A stretch of DNA of 12,869 bases from Nitrososphaerota archaeon (GCA_005877365.1 VBPP01000014.1:1-12869), one strand, 5' to 3'; shown: positions 1-5,754, numbered from the stretch's first letter. The notes: a model not told the origin generated them from the letters alone. Numbers and translations: made by a program.

Positions 1-2
1 TC

Positions 3-431
3 TTACTTCTTCCGACGGGCGGGTGTTTTCTTGGTCGAACGCAGCACCAGTTTCAGCAAGGGTTCGCTAATCTCAAAGGCGTCACGCATCGATATCATCC
101 CCAACGCCCTACCGTCTCTGTCGACGACAGGAAGATGTCTGACTCCCGCCTTTCGCATCTTCTCGACCGCGGTCGCGATGCCCTCCCTCGGACTCGCCCT
201 TAGATGGGTCCGTGACATTATGCTGGAGACTGGGATTCCCTTGCCAGTCATCAACTTGCTCACGGAGAAGACTACATCCTTTTCAGTGACTATTCCACGC
301 ATTATCTCGCCCTTATCGACAACGATCACGCTACCGACGTTCTTCTCCCACATGAGTTTGGCGGCATCGTCAATCGTCGTCTCCTCAGTGACGGTCACGG
401 GTGGAACCTCCATGATGTCCGCCACGCGCAT
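3..431 (-). CDS. Two-CBS-domain protein (nucleotide-sensing regulator)
   Basis: A 142-residue stand-alone pair of CBS domains, the module that binds AMP, ATP or related adenosyl ligands and acts as an energy or ligand sensor. The first CBS repeat covers about residues 8-57 and ends with GIVTEKDV (46-53). The second covers about 69-120 and ends with GMISMRDA (111-118). The Asp in each motif is in the place that usually contacts the ribose. The C-terminus is a short Lys/Arg-rich tail. The open frame extends upstream to 560, but I chose the ATG at 431: it starts the usual N-terminus of the family (MRVADIM) and has a strong Shine-Dalgarno GGAGGTC at 435-441. No effector domain is fused, so the partner is unknown. 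The stop codon is at 3-5, and the next gene downstream is outside the window. Confidence 0.93.
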   Translation of the reverse strand: MRVADIMEVPPVTVTEETTIDDAAKLMWEKNVGSVIVVDKGEIMRGIVTEKDVVFSVSKLMTGKGIPVSSIMSRTHLRASPREGIATAVEKMRKAGVRHLPVVDRDGRALGMISMRDAFEISEPLLKLVLRSTKKTPARRKK

Positions 432-434
432 GCT

Positions 435-441
435 GACCTCC
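435..441 (-). promoter_or_regulatory. Shine-Dalgarno site of the CBS gene
   Basis: On the minus strand GGAGGTC lies three bases before the ATG at 431. It decides the start in favour of the 142-residue form over the longer open frame. A TATA-like AT stretch (GTTATTACAT, about 484-493, minus strand) is suitably placed for a leadered transcript. Confidence 0.55.
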
Positions 442-570
442 GCCTTCTTCTTCGGCAAAATTGCCGAAGCCGCGAATGGGTCAATGTAATAACTCTTCAG
501 TACCCGACACGCACCATGCCGAGTCGACGCGACCCACGTATGAGGAGACCTAGAGTTCAAGGAGTCCTAG

Positions 571-678
571 ATGGCATTGGAAGGCTGGTTGTGCGGGTGC
601 AGAGCTCGGCGAAGAAAGATGGTCGATGCTAACGAGGTCGCTCTGTCGTACCTCTACATGACGCCAGAAAGCCTGTGA
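571..678 (+). CDS. Possible small ORF, 35 residues, unrecognised
   Basis: An ATG at 571 preceded by AAGGAG (559-564) opens a 35-codon frame ending TGA at 676-678. The product begins MALEGWLCGC, has a basic middle (RARRRK) and a short amphipathic end. I recognise no family. The ribosome-binding site and the lack of any overlapping gene are the only support. It may be chance. Confidence 0.2.
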   Translation: MALEGWLCGCRARRRKMVDANEVALSYLYMTPESL

Positions 679-740
679 GTCAAAGCACCAGGAAGGGACT
701 CGACATCAAACCCTTTGGAAAATAGACGAGGCCGAGACGT

Positions 741-765
741 GCCAGGGTGGCTCTGCCTGTCCGCT
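741..765 (+). pseudogene. Degenerate 5' fragment of a tRNA-Phe gene
   Basis: These 25 bases match the first 25 bases of the tRNA-Phe gene at 5893-5917 at 23 positions. The match covers the acceptor 5' strand, the D-stem 5' strand, the D loop and the first six bases of the first intron. The two differences change A9 to G and the conserved A14 to T, so it could not fold as a normal tRNA. Similarity seems to extend upstream: AAACCCTT at 708-715 matches 5853-5860, and GACGA...GACG at 725-739 matches 5875-5890. No 3' half (T arm or acceptor 3' strand) follows before the convergent gene at 795. It is best read as a duplication or attachment-site remnant; a split-tRNA 5' half is possible but not supported. 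Confidence 0.6.
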
Positions 766-794
766 AGGGGGTCAACGTGAGTCTCTCTCATCCC

Positions 795-1880
795 TCAAGA
801 TAGGGAAAGGAACGGACAATTCACGACAGGACCTGTTTGGATGGTGATTGAATCTCTCTCAGCTGCTATGTCGTTGACCGATTCAAGAATGACAGCCTTG
901 GCTCCGTCCTTCCATGTTATGACCTGAATACTCCAGAAGGGGCTGTAGGCTGGCTGACCAGGAACGGTAGCTCCAATTCCCGCCTGAAAGCCCAGCGGAC
1001 CTGAACCGTTTATGCCGTTGGAGAATTGATACAGCGGGGACAAGGCAGGACTTCCGGTTAGGTTGCCTAGCTTGGGTGCGTATGTTACACCCAGAGCGCT
1101 CGCCGCACCTTTGTCGGAGGCCTCTGTCACGACATAAAAGATTGTGTGTCCATCCGTTCCCCAGCCCCGGTGTGCCCTGAGTGTGATTTTCAGCGCAGTG
1201 GTGTCTATGCTGAGCACCTGGGCAGAACCGTAGGCGGTTTGGTCTGTTACCGGCTGAGTCTCAAGGGGGAGGCTTCCTCCAGGCCACTTGACTATGGGGC
1301 AATTAACGACGTTCCCGGTCTCGGTTACGCTAAGCCCGCCTGCTGCTTGAGCTGTTTGGATGTCCTGCACGGATTTGAGTTGCGCGGGGGTGGCACCTGA
1401 GTTCCATGTCACCTGCTCGACCTTCCAGGCAGGGCTATAATTGCTGTCCCCGGGGATCGAGTCGAAGACCTCAGGCTGGAAACCCAAGTATCCGGGACCC
1501 TTTATTCCGTTCGTGAATACGTATATCTTGGACAGTGCAGCTTGCGGTGCATTCGCGATGGCTGGTGCGAAGGTAACACGGAAGCCTGTCTTGTTCGCGA
1601 GAAGGCTCGCGAGAGTCCCATCCGAGGCCTCCGTCGTGATGAAGAAGACGTCACCACCCCTTGCGAAGCCGTGGCCCAACGGCACCGTTATGGGAAGGTT
1701 GACTCGAGATAGCATCTGAACCCTGAATGGCTGGCCCGTTTGAGTTGAGGTCGAGTTCGACGCTGGAGTTTGAGAAACCCTTGCCGCGTACAGACCATAA
1801 CCCGCCCCCGCTATGATGAGAAGCAAGACAACTGAAGTGATGAATACGGAGTTGGAGACGCCTCTTCTCTGCATCTTCAC
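795..1880 (-). CDS. Membrane-anchored/secreted protein with two copies of one domain
   Basis: A 361-residue protein with a basic N-terminus (KMQRRG) and one hydrophobic segment at about 12-32 (SVFITSVVLLLIIAGAGYGL), which is a signal anchor or signal peptide. A Ser/Thr/Gln-rich linker follows. The rest is an internal duplication: copy 1 at about 69-199 and copy 2 at about 238-359. Both contain TEASD, G-x-LGFQ, YSP-x-W, a V-x-x-(V/I)TW strand and a closing VVNCP. The only two cysteines, Cys194 and Cys355, sit in the two VVNCP motifs, so they may pair or bind a ligand. I recall similar domains in archaeal secreted proteins of unknown function (perhaps DUF7482), but the function is unknown. The start is GTG at 1880 with an in-frame ATG at 1874; neither has a clear Shine-Dalgarno. 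Confidence 0.88.
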   Translation of the reverse strand: MKMQRRGVSNSVFITSVVLLLIIAGAGYGLYAARVSQTPASNSTSTQTGQPFRVQMLSRVNLPITVPLGHGFARGGDVFFITTEASDGTLASLLANKTGFRVTFAPAIANAPQAALSKIYVFTNGIKGPGYLGFQPEVFDSIPGDSNYSPAWKVEQVTWNSGATPAQLKSVQDIQTAQAAGGLSVTETGNVVNCPIVKWPGGSLPLETQPVTDQTAYGSAQVLSIDTTALKITLRAHRGWGTDGHTIFYVVTEASDKGAASALGVTYAPKLGNLTGSPALSPLYQFSNGINGSGPLGFQAGIGATVPGQPAYSPFWSIQVITWKDGAKAVILESVNDIAAERDSITIQTGPVVNCPFLSLS

Positions 1881-2229
1881 TGAAAACTAAAGGGGGACGA
1901 GGCGAGTAGAAGAGGATGACACTTAACCGTTAAGCCATCCGCTAAAATGCGAAATGTTTCAACTTAAAGGAACAGGTCTTCGAAAATTGGTGGAGGGGAA
2001 GTCTGACAATCTTGATGAGTTTCCAGGTTTCCTCTTCCGTCATCTTCGGGGTGAGACATGAGTGGAAGAGGATTCCTCTCAAGACTAAGAGCTGTGGTTT
2101 AAGATGCAAGAATTATCTCAAATGATGAGACGAAAAGGGGTAACCGACTATCTCAGCTCTGGGTTGAAGTCTTAAACCGAAGTCATAATAAGTCGGCGGG
2201 AAAATCTTTCCTTTCGTAGATGTTTCGGT
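1881..2229. other. 349-bp divergent intergenic region
   Basis: This lies between two divergently transcribed genes for exported proteins, so it should hold both promoters. It contains the inverted repeat at 1922-1934 and a TATA-like CATAATAA at 2184-2191 ahead of the dsbA-like gene. A 33-codon minus-strand frame (2043 down to 1942, starting MTEEETWKLIKIV) and a 14-codon plus-strand frame at 2058 are the longest small ORFs I read. Neither has a ribosome-binding site or a recognisable family. I see no RNA gene here. Confidence 0.5.
1922..1934. promoter_or_regulatory. Inverted repeat CTTAAC-C-GTTAAG, possible operator or promoter element
   Basis: Two perfect 6-bp arms (CTTAAC and GTTAAG) are separated by one base. 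The repeat is centred about 48 bp upstream of the GTG start at 1880. That position would suit a TATA/BRE element or a repressor site of the secreted-protein gene. The half-site GTTAAG recurs at about 5486 and 5511 near the OsmC and zinc-finger genes, so it may simply be a common AT-rich promoter word. Confidence 0.3.
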
Positions 2230-2925
2230 TTGCCTCGTCGAATTCGGTCCAAAATTGGGATGCGTGGACGCGTCTTTCTCGTGGCGGTGGTCCTTGGGTT
2301 GGCTTTGGGGGCGGGATATTTCGCGTTTTCCGGGAGCTCAGGCAATGGCGGCAACTTGACGAGTTCACCATCAGGTCCTCTATCGATTACCTCCGTGACT
2401 CCTGTCCGGGGCGCGGCGAACGCCCCCGTAACAATCTTCGAATTTGGGGACTTTCAGTGCATCTACTGCCACCAATGGTTCTTGAACACGGAGCCACAAA
2501 TCGTACAAAATCTCGTCAACACGGGAAAGGTAAAGCTTGTCTGGAAGGACTTCGACTATTACGGGCCTGATTCAACCTCTGCTTCAGAAGCGGCCTACTC
2601 GGCGGGAGAGCAGGGGAAGTTCTGGGAGTTCCATAACTACCTGTACTCTCATCAGGGGACCCCGAACAGTGGTTGGGCGAGCAGGGCGAATCTAGTGAGT
2701 TTCGCCCAGAGCCTGGGTCTCAACATGACGCAGTTTAACCTCTCCTTCAACAGTGGTAAGTATGACTCTCTGATCAAAAACAACTTCGCTGACGGGCAGA
2801 AGCTCGGGACAAATGGCACCCCAACATTCGTCGTGCTGGGCCCGAACGGTAAGACGGTTCAGCTAGTCGGGGCGCAGCCCTACTCGGCGTTCGAGATGGC
2901 TGTTAACTCGTTTGCGGGCGGTTAG
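2230..2925 (+). CDS. DsbA-like thiol:disulfide oxidoreductase (thioredoxin fold), exported
   Basis: A 231-residue thioredoxin-fold protein with an N-terminal signal anchor (hydrophobic about 15-34, after basic PRRIRSKIGMRGR). A Ser/Gly-rich linker is followed by the DsbA/Thioredoxin_4 domain at about 55-229. The active-site CIYC is at residues 77-80 in the context EFGDFQCIYCHQWF. The cis-proline loop is GTPTF at 196-200. An extracytoplasmic role in making or rearranging disulfide bonds is expected from the family. The frame opens with TTG at 2230; an in-frame ATG at 2260 (residue 11) still leaves a complete signal segment and may be the real start. The next gene starts 7 bp after the stop, so the two are probably co-transcribed. 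The partner is likely the CPC-containing membrane protein. Confidence 0.92.
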   Translation: MPRRIRSKIGMRGRVFLVAVVLGLALGAGYFAFSGSSGNGGNLTSSPSGPLSITSVTPVRGAANAPVTIFEFGDFQCIYCHQWFLNTEPQIVQNLVNTGKVKLVWKDFDYYGPDSTSASEAAYSAGEQGKFWEFHNYLYSHQGTPNSGWASRANLVSFAQSLGLNMTQFNLSFNSGKYDSLIKNNFADGQKLGTNGTPTFVVLGPNGKTVQLVGAQPYSAFEMAVNSFAGG

Positions 2926-2932
2926 ACGCTGA

Positions 2933-3850
2933 GTGAGCCTTCAGGTCCTTGACGCACTGCGAAGGCCGGTTTACGCCTCAGGAGCCCTAGGCATCTCCGC
3001 AGTTTTCGGGATCCTCTTTCTGTACCTCAATCAGTTCCTCTTCCTTGCACCGTATTTCATTTTCTTCGTGCCTTCGGAAGGACTCGGGCTGTTCGCGCTC
3101 GACCTCCTGCTTTCAGCTCTCTCTGGCGTTGTGATTGCGCTCTCCGTCTTTCAGATACGATACCTCCCTCGCCTCTCGATGGGTCAGGCAAGGGCAGGTT
3201 TGGGCGGAATCGTGATTGCTTTTATTGCGGGCGCATGCCCCTGCTACTACCTCGTCCCCCTCCTGGCAGTCGGGGGCGGCGCTGGAGGAGCCTTGGTGAC
3301 GGTCGGGATAATCTTCGCGGCGTACGAGATTCCCCTCAAGCTACTCTCCGTGGCACTGCTTGGGACGGTAATGTACACGCTGGAGAGGAGTCTGAGGGCC
3401 GCGTGCGCTGTCACTTTACCAGATGTGAGCGAGAAAGCCCACGGGCTTCAGCCGTCGGATGAATCGCATCGGGGCTTAGCTACAAACATAGCATATGATA
3501 ACGCGGAACTACACGTAGGGCAGGACATGCCCGAGCTCAAGCCTGTGGAGGCTGGGCCTCTACCGCCCCGGACAACTGGGGTCGCAAGCCTGGTCATCGA
3601 AGCAGGAACCATACACGGCGAGAATAGATGCTCACCGCTGGAAGCCCACGAGTTCAGTCGTGGGAGGATGTCAAGCAAGCTGAACCTGAGCCGGACTGAC
3701 AGCCTGAGGCGTCTCTATCAGCCCCTCGGCGATCAGCCTTCCCATCTCGGTCAGCATGACTTGGGTTCTTCCGTGAGCTCCGATGTGAACCTCGACGAGC
3801 CCTTGCGAGACAAGACCCTCTGCCTTGGCACTCCCGTTGATGTGGTATGA
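2933..3850 (+). CDS. Small multi-pass membrane protein with CPC motif; C-terminal half derived from an IS relic
   Basis: A GTG start 7 bp after the dsbA-like gene opens a 305-codon frame. Residues 1 to about 155 are a plausible membrane protein with four or five hydrophobic segments (roughly 13-46, 50-77, 88-113, 115-148). A Cys-Pro-Cys at 102-104 (GACPCYYLVPL) lies at a membrane segment, followed by a glycine-rich stretch. A redox-active pair passing electrons to or from the adjacent DsbA-like protein is a reasonable inference. From about residue 170 the frame runs through an IS200/IS605 tnpB remnant (about 180-237). From 3671 on it reads antisense through the end of the regulator gene. The second half is therefore not native; the original C-terminus appears lost or replaced. 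Whether a 305-residue chimera is stable is unknown. Confidence 0.7.
   Translation: MSLQVLDALRRPVYASGALGISAVFGILFLYLNQFLFLAPYFIFFVPSEGLGLFALDLLLSALSGVVIALSVFQIRYLPRLSMGQARAGLGGIVIAFIAGACPCYYLVPLLAVGGGAGGALVTVGIIFAAYEIPLKLLSVALLGTVMYTLERSLRAACAVTLPDVSEKAHGLQPSDESHRGLATNIAYDNAELHVGQDMPELKPVEAGPLPPRTTGVASLVIEAGTIHGENRCSPLEAHEFSRGRMSSKLNLSRTDSLRRLYQPLGDQPSHLGQHDLGSSVSSDVNLDEPLRDKTLCLGTPVDVV
3470..3643 (+). pseudogene. tnpB: C-terminal fragment of TnpB (RNA-guided nuclease / IS200/IS605 accessory protein)
   Basis: Read in the same frame as the upstream membrane protein, this segment encodes NIAYDNAELHVGQDMPELKP, followed by VEAGPLPPR and VIEAGTIHGE. Archaeal TnpB proteins end this way: the last RuvC motif D-x-N-A-A-x-NI, a variable linker, E-x-x-PVE, and a final EAGT/EAGS box. 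Only the trailing NI of the RuvC-III motif survives; its catalytic Asp and everything upstream (RuvC-I, RuvC-II, zinc ribbon) are missing. Recognition rests on family memory and on the flanking right-end hairpin; a profile search would decide it. Confidence 0.6.
3645..3664 (+). repeat. Right-end hairpin of the IS200/IS605-type relic
   Basis: A perfect 7-bp stem, CCCACGA (3645-3651) with TCGTGGG (3658-3664), and a 6-base loop. In intact elements this is where TnpA recognises the end and where the guide-RNA scaffold finishes; the guide would begin a few bases further on, near 3674. Confidence 0.6.
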
Positions 3851-4348
3851 GACGAGGGGAAGGCTCATCTTGAGACGTCGGGAGAGGTCCTCAAGCGAGC
3901 TGCAGCAATCCGGTTCCGTTTTCAGGAATTTCAGGATGTTCAGCTTCCTCTCGGGCAGTAATCGGTAGTAGGAGAACTTCAGGATGGGGAGGAGCATCAC
4001 CCTATCCTCGACGACGCTGAATGCCTTCAAGCCGTTGACGTAGGCCGCCGCCAGAGCAGCGCAGTTGTCAGTGTTATCTCCAGACGACACGTTCACAAGA
4101 ATGCTCTCTTCCTTGACTCCCCCTTTTATCTGGGCGAAGGCCCTGAACATACCCTCAAGGGGGTTCCCTTTTACATCGACCACTTGGACAGAAATCTTGA
4201 GATTATCGGTAACCTTCTTCAGCTGTTCTGTCTTGTCTCGGTTCTTTCCAGTTGACAGGAGGTAGATTCGTTCAGTGGGAAACTCTCGAATCGCGAGGAA
4301 GGTGGAGGCGAGGTTTTCTCCAAGGGGCGCGATAATGTTCCATTTCAT
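3671..4348 (-). CDS. CARF-like sensor plus winged-helix transcription regulator (HFX_2341/Csa3-type)
   Basis: A 225-residue two-domain regulator. Residues 1 to about 122 form a Rossmann-like CARF-type domain: a first strand MKWNIIAPLG, RIYLLSTGKNRDKT after the first helix, and the ligand-loop motif VNVSSGDNTDNCAAL at about 85-99. Residues about 132-205 are an ArsR-like winged helix (RKLNILKFLK, LSRRLKMSLPLVSYHI as recognition helices, then a wing through GRTQVMLTEMG). CARF domains bind cyclic oligonucleotides or other nucleotides; no CRISPR array or cas gene is visible here, so a CRISPR link is not shown. The open frame extends to a TTG at 4363, but I prefer the ATG at 4348: a TATA-like ACTTATAGG lies 28 bases upstream, fitting a leaderless transcript. 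The TGA stop falls in the edge of the IS relic. Confidence 0.85.
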   Translation of the reverse strand: MKWNIIAPLGENLASTFLAIREFPTERIYLLSTGKNRDKTEQLKKVTDNLKISVQVVDVKGNPLEGMFRAFAQIKGGVKEESILVNVSSGDNTDNCAALAAAYVNGLKAFSVVEDRVMLLPILKFSYYRLLPERKLNILKFLKTEPDCCSSLEDLSRRLKMSLPLVSYHINGSAKAEGLVSQGLVEVHIGAHGRTQVMLTEMGRLIAEGLIETPQAVSPAQVQLA

Positions 4349-4371
4349 GAACCTGGGAAGCAAACTGGAGG

Positions 4372-4380
4372 CCTATAAGT
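4372..4380 (-). promoter_or_regulatory. TATA-like box of the CARF regulator gene
   Basis: ACTTATAGG on the minus strand is centred about 28 bases upstream of the ATG at 4348. The spacing predicts transcription starting at or next to the start codon. Confidence 0.45.
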
Positions 4381-4484
4381 GTTATCTTAGCCTTGAAATC
4401 AAGTGACGAGTTAAATTGCGCGTTTAATCGTTGAAACATAAGCTTATCTTTGCGGAATGCTGTCCGAATCACGGTGAGAAAATA

Positions 4485-4823
4485 TTGGCAAATACCGAGT
4501 TACTGCATCTGAGCAGAGCAGACTTCGAACGCGAAGTTCTGAAGTCGGAGGTTCCGGCGGTCGTGGACTTCTACGCCGACTGGTGTGGTCCCTGCAGAGT
4601 CGTCAGTCCTGTCATTGAATCGCTTTCGAGGGAATACGCGGGCAGGGCGAAATTCGTGAAAGTCGACACAGACGAAAACCAGGAGCTCGCCGCTCGATAC
4701 GAAGTGATGAGCATACCCACTGTCATGATCTTCAAAGGGGGAAACGTCGTTGACACGGTTGTAGGAGCAGTGCCCGCGCAGGTCTATCGGCGAAGAATCG
4801 ACGTCGCGCTGGATGGCAGATAG
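4485..4823 (+). CDS. trxA: Thioredoxin
   Basis: A cytoplasmic thioredoxin, the dithiol carrier that reduces protein disulfides. In the 112-residue form the active site WCGPC is at 33-37 (FYADWCGPCR), the buried Asp precedes it (VVDFY), and the cis-proline is Pro78 in SIPTV. FKGG-x-V-x-x-VVGA closes the fold. The length is normal for the family. The frame is open back to a TTG at 4431, which would add 18 residues including CCPNHG. I favour the TTG at 4485 because GGTGA at 4473-4477 is a good Shine-Dalgarno 7 bases upstream and the extension is not typical of thioredoxins. It diverges from the CARF regulator and lies ahead of the OsmC-like gene. An electron source (thioredoxin reductase) is not in the window. 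Confidence 0.93.
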   Translation: MANTELLHLSRADFEREVLKSEVPAVVDFYADWCGPCRVVSPVIESLSREYAGRAKFVKVDTDENQELAARYEVMSIPTVMIFKGGNVVDTVVGAVPAQVYRRRIDVALDGR

Positions 4824-4907
4824 GCGCATGGCTAGGTTCCCTGTACAGAGTGTGGCGGATGATTCCCAACCGAAGAAGCCGTGCTTGTGCATGTAGGCTA
4901 ATCAACG

Positions 4908-4915
4908 CCTATATC
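4908..4915 (+). promoter_or_regulatory. TATA-like box of the OsmC-like gene
   Basis: CCTATATC is centred about 27 bases upstream of the ATG at 4939, the spacing expected for a leaderless archaeal transcript. Confidence 0.45.
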
Positions 4916-4938
4916 GCGGGTCATCCGTTTCCACCAAC

Positions 4939-5469
4939 ATGAATTTCCCAGAGCAACTGAAGACCACTACCGAGAAGGCCTATTCGAGTTGGCGAGGGGC
5001 TGAAAACCTCAGCGACGAGGAAAGAAAAATCAAGTTTAGACGCGCAGTCAGGGTCACAGCCAAGTATGGTTCCGACCTAAGAAAGGAGGTCCACTCTGGA
5101 GAACTTTCTTGGTATTCAGACGCAGGAAAGGGGGTCGGTGGGAAAGGCGAATACCCAGGGGCGCTGCAGCACTTTGTCTCTGGCCTTCCTCTATGCCAGA
5201 TGACGCACTACGCCGAGCGCGCCTCTGTATGGGGGCTCGAGCTTGGGGAGCTTGAGATGAGCGTAATCGGTCACTACGTGGGTGTTAGCGGATACGGCTT
5301 CGACGAGATTGAGTTCGAAGCCAGAATCTCCAGTCAAGAGCCACCGGAGCGAATCAGGGAACTTGCCAGGGCGGCTGCCAACGACTGTTATGTCACTAAC
5401 ACGCTGAAGCGAGCGTGCAGGGTTCACGGGCGGATATTCCTCAACGGCGAGCACTTGGTGGACCTATGA
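4939..5469 (+). CDS. OsmC/Ohr-family protein
   Basis: A 176-residue member of the OsmC family, whose characterised members reduce organic hydroperoxides with a pair of conserved cysteines. Evidence is the central block GGKGEYPGALQHFVSGLPLC with Cys86 at the head of the long central helix, then LGELEMSVIGHY, the strand FDEIEFEARI, and the C-terminal helix RAAANDCYVTNTLKRAC with Cys150 in the usual C-x-V-x-NTL position. Cys160 is additional. The family's first catalytic cysteine sits where Cys86 is, so a peroxidase function is possible, but some OsmC-like proteins have other roles. An N-terminal stretch of about 35 residues is helical and charged. The ATG is supported by a TATA-like box 27 bases upstream. 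Its neighbour thioredoxin is a plausible reductant. Confidence 0.85.
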   Translation: MNFPEQLKTTTEKAYSSWRGAENLSDEERKIKFRRAVRVTAKYGSDLRKEVHSGELSWYSDAGKGVGGKGEYPGALQHFVSGLPLCQMTHYAERASVWGLELGELEMSVIGHYVGVSGYGFDEIEFEARISSQEPPERIRELARAAANDCYVTNTLKRACRVHGRIFLNGEHLVDL

Positions 5470-5522
5470 GCGGGCTGAAATCTGGGTGGGTTAAGCCGGA
5501 GATTTGACGGTTAAGAGCAATT

Positions 5523-5531
5523 CCTAAAATT
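5523..5531 (+). promoter_or_regulatory. TATA-like box of the zinc-finger gene
   Basis: CCTAAAATT is centred 27 bases before the ATG at 5554 and supports that start over the TTG at 5530. Confidence 0.4.
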
Positions 5532-5553
5532 GAGAGGCTTTCCCTTTCCGCTC

Positions 5554-5736
5554 ATGCCCAAGTGCGAAGCGTGTGGTGCGACTTTCGCGACAACGGAGGA
5601 ACTCATGCGGCATAACGAGACTCATGTGACGAAGGCAGAGAGTTTCAAGTGTCAGGCATGCGGAGCGACCTTCGGCAGTCAGCAGCTACTGGAAGGGCAC
5701 ATAAAGGAAGCCCACCCCATGGCGATATCCCGTTAG
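5554..5736 (+). CDS. Two-finger C2H2 zinc-finger microprotein
   Basis: A 60-residue protein made almost entirely of two classical C2H2 fingers. Finger 1 is C4-x2-C7-x12-H20-x3-H24; finger 2 is C33-x2-C36-x12-H49-x4-H54. Both contain the finger core CGATF and a hydrophobic residue before the His pair (L-M-R-H and L-L-E-G-H). The linker VTKAESFK differs from the eukaryotic TGEKP type. Small C2H2 proteins of this kind are known in archaea and are thought to bind DNA or RNA, but the target cannot be told. The frame is open from a TTG at 5530, but the ATG at 5554 fits the TATA-like box. A hairpin and T-run follow the stop, so it ends its own transcription unit. Confidence 0.85.
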   Translation: MPKCEACGATFATTEELMRHNETHVTKAESFKCQACGATFGSQQLLEGHIKEAHPMAISR

Positions 5737-5754
5737 CCACATACGGCGGCGCAG

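Larger units (their letters stand above)
3437..3673 (+). mobile_element. IS200/IS605-type (IS1341-like) element relic with terminal hairpins
   Basis: The segment is framed by two related hairpins in the same orientation. The left is at 3438-3458, with CC-ACGG pairing CCGT-GG around one mismatch. The right is at 3645-3664, a perfect 7-bp stem CCCACGA/TCGTGGG with loop GTTCAG. Such hairpins followed by GGAGGATGTCA are familiar to me from the right ends of archaeal IS200/IS605 tnpB elements. In these elements the right end and the tnpB 3' end also encode the guide-RNA scaffold. Between the hairpins is a tnpB C-terminal fragment. No tnpA and no TnpB catalytic core remain, so the element is dead. 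Its right edge coincides with the stop codon of the opposite-strand regulator. Confidence 0.65.

Noticed and set aside
432..560. N-terminal extension of the CBS protein up to residue 43
   Set aside because: The extension has no CBS similarity, and a strong Shine-Dalgarno lies just before the ATG at 431.
2123..2131. ATGATGA resembling a C box of a C/D guide RNA
   Set aside because: No D box (CTGA) at a suitable distance and no C'/D' pair; the same holds for ATGATGA at 6146.
2220..2570. 116-codon plus-strand ORF starting with an ATG at a good distance from a TATA-like box
   Set aside because: It overlaps the DsbA-like gene in another frame, and its product is Trp/Arg-rich low-quality sequence, while the DsbA frame has a clear active site.
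3437..3673. The two similar hairpins as the start of a CRISPR array
   Set aside because: Only two imperfect copies 200 bases apart, with coding remnant of tnpB between them; no spacer-repeat periodicity.
3671..3850. Last 60 residues of the membrane-protein frame as a real domain
   Set aside because: They are the antisense of the regulator's conserved winged-helix end, with no hydrophobic segment or known motif.
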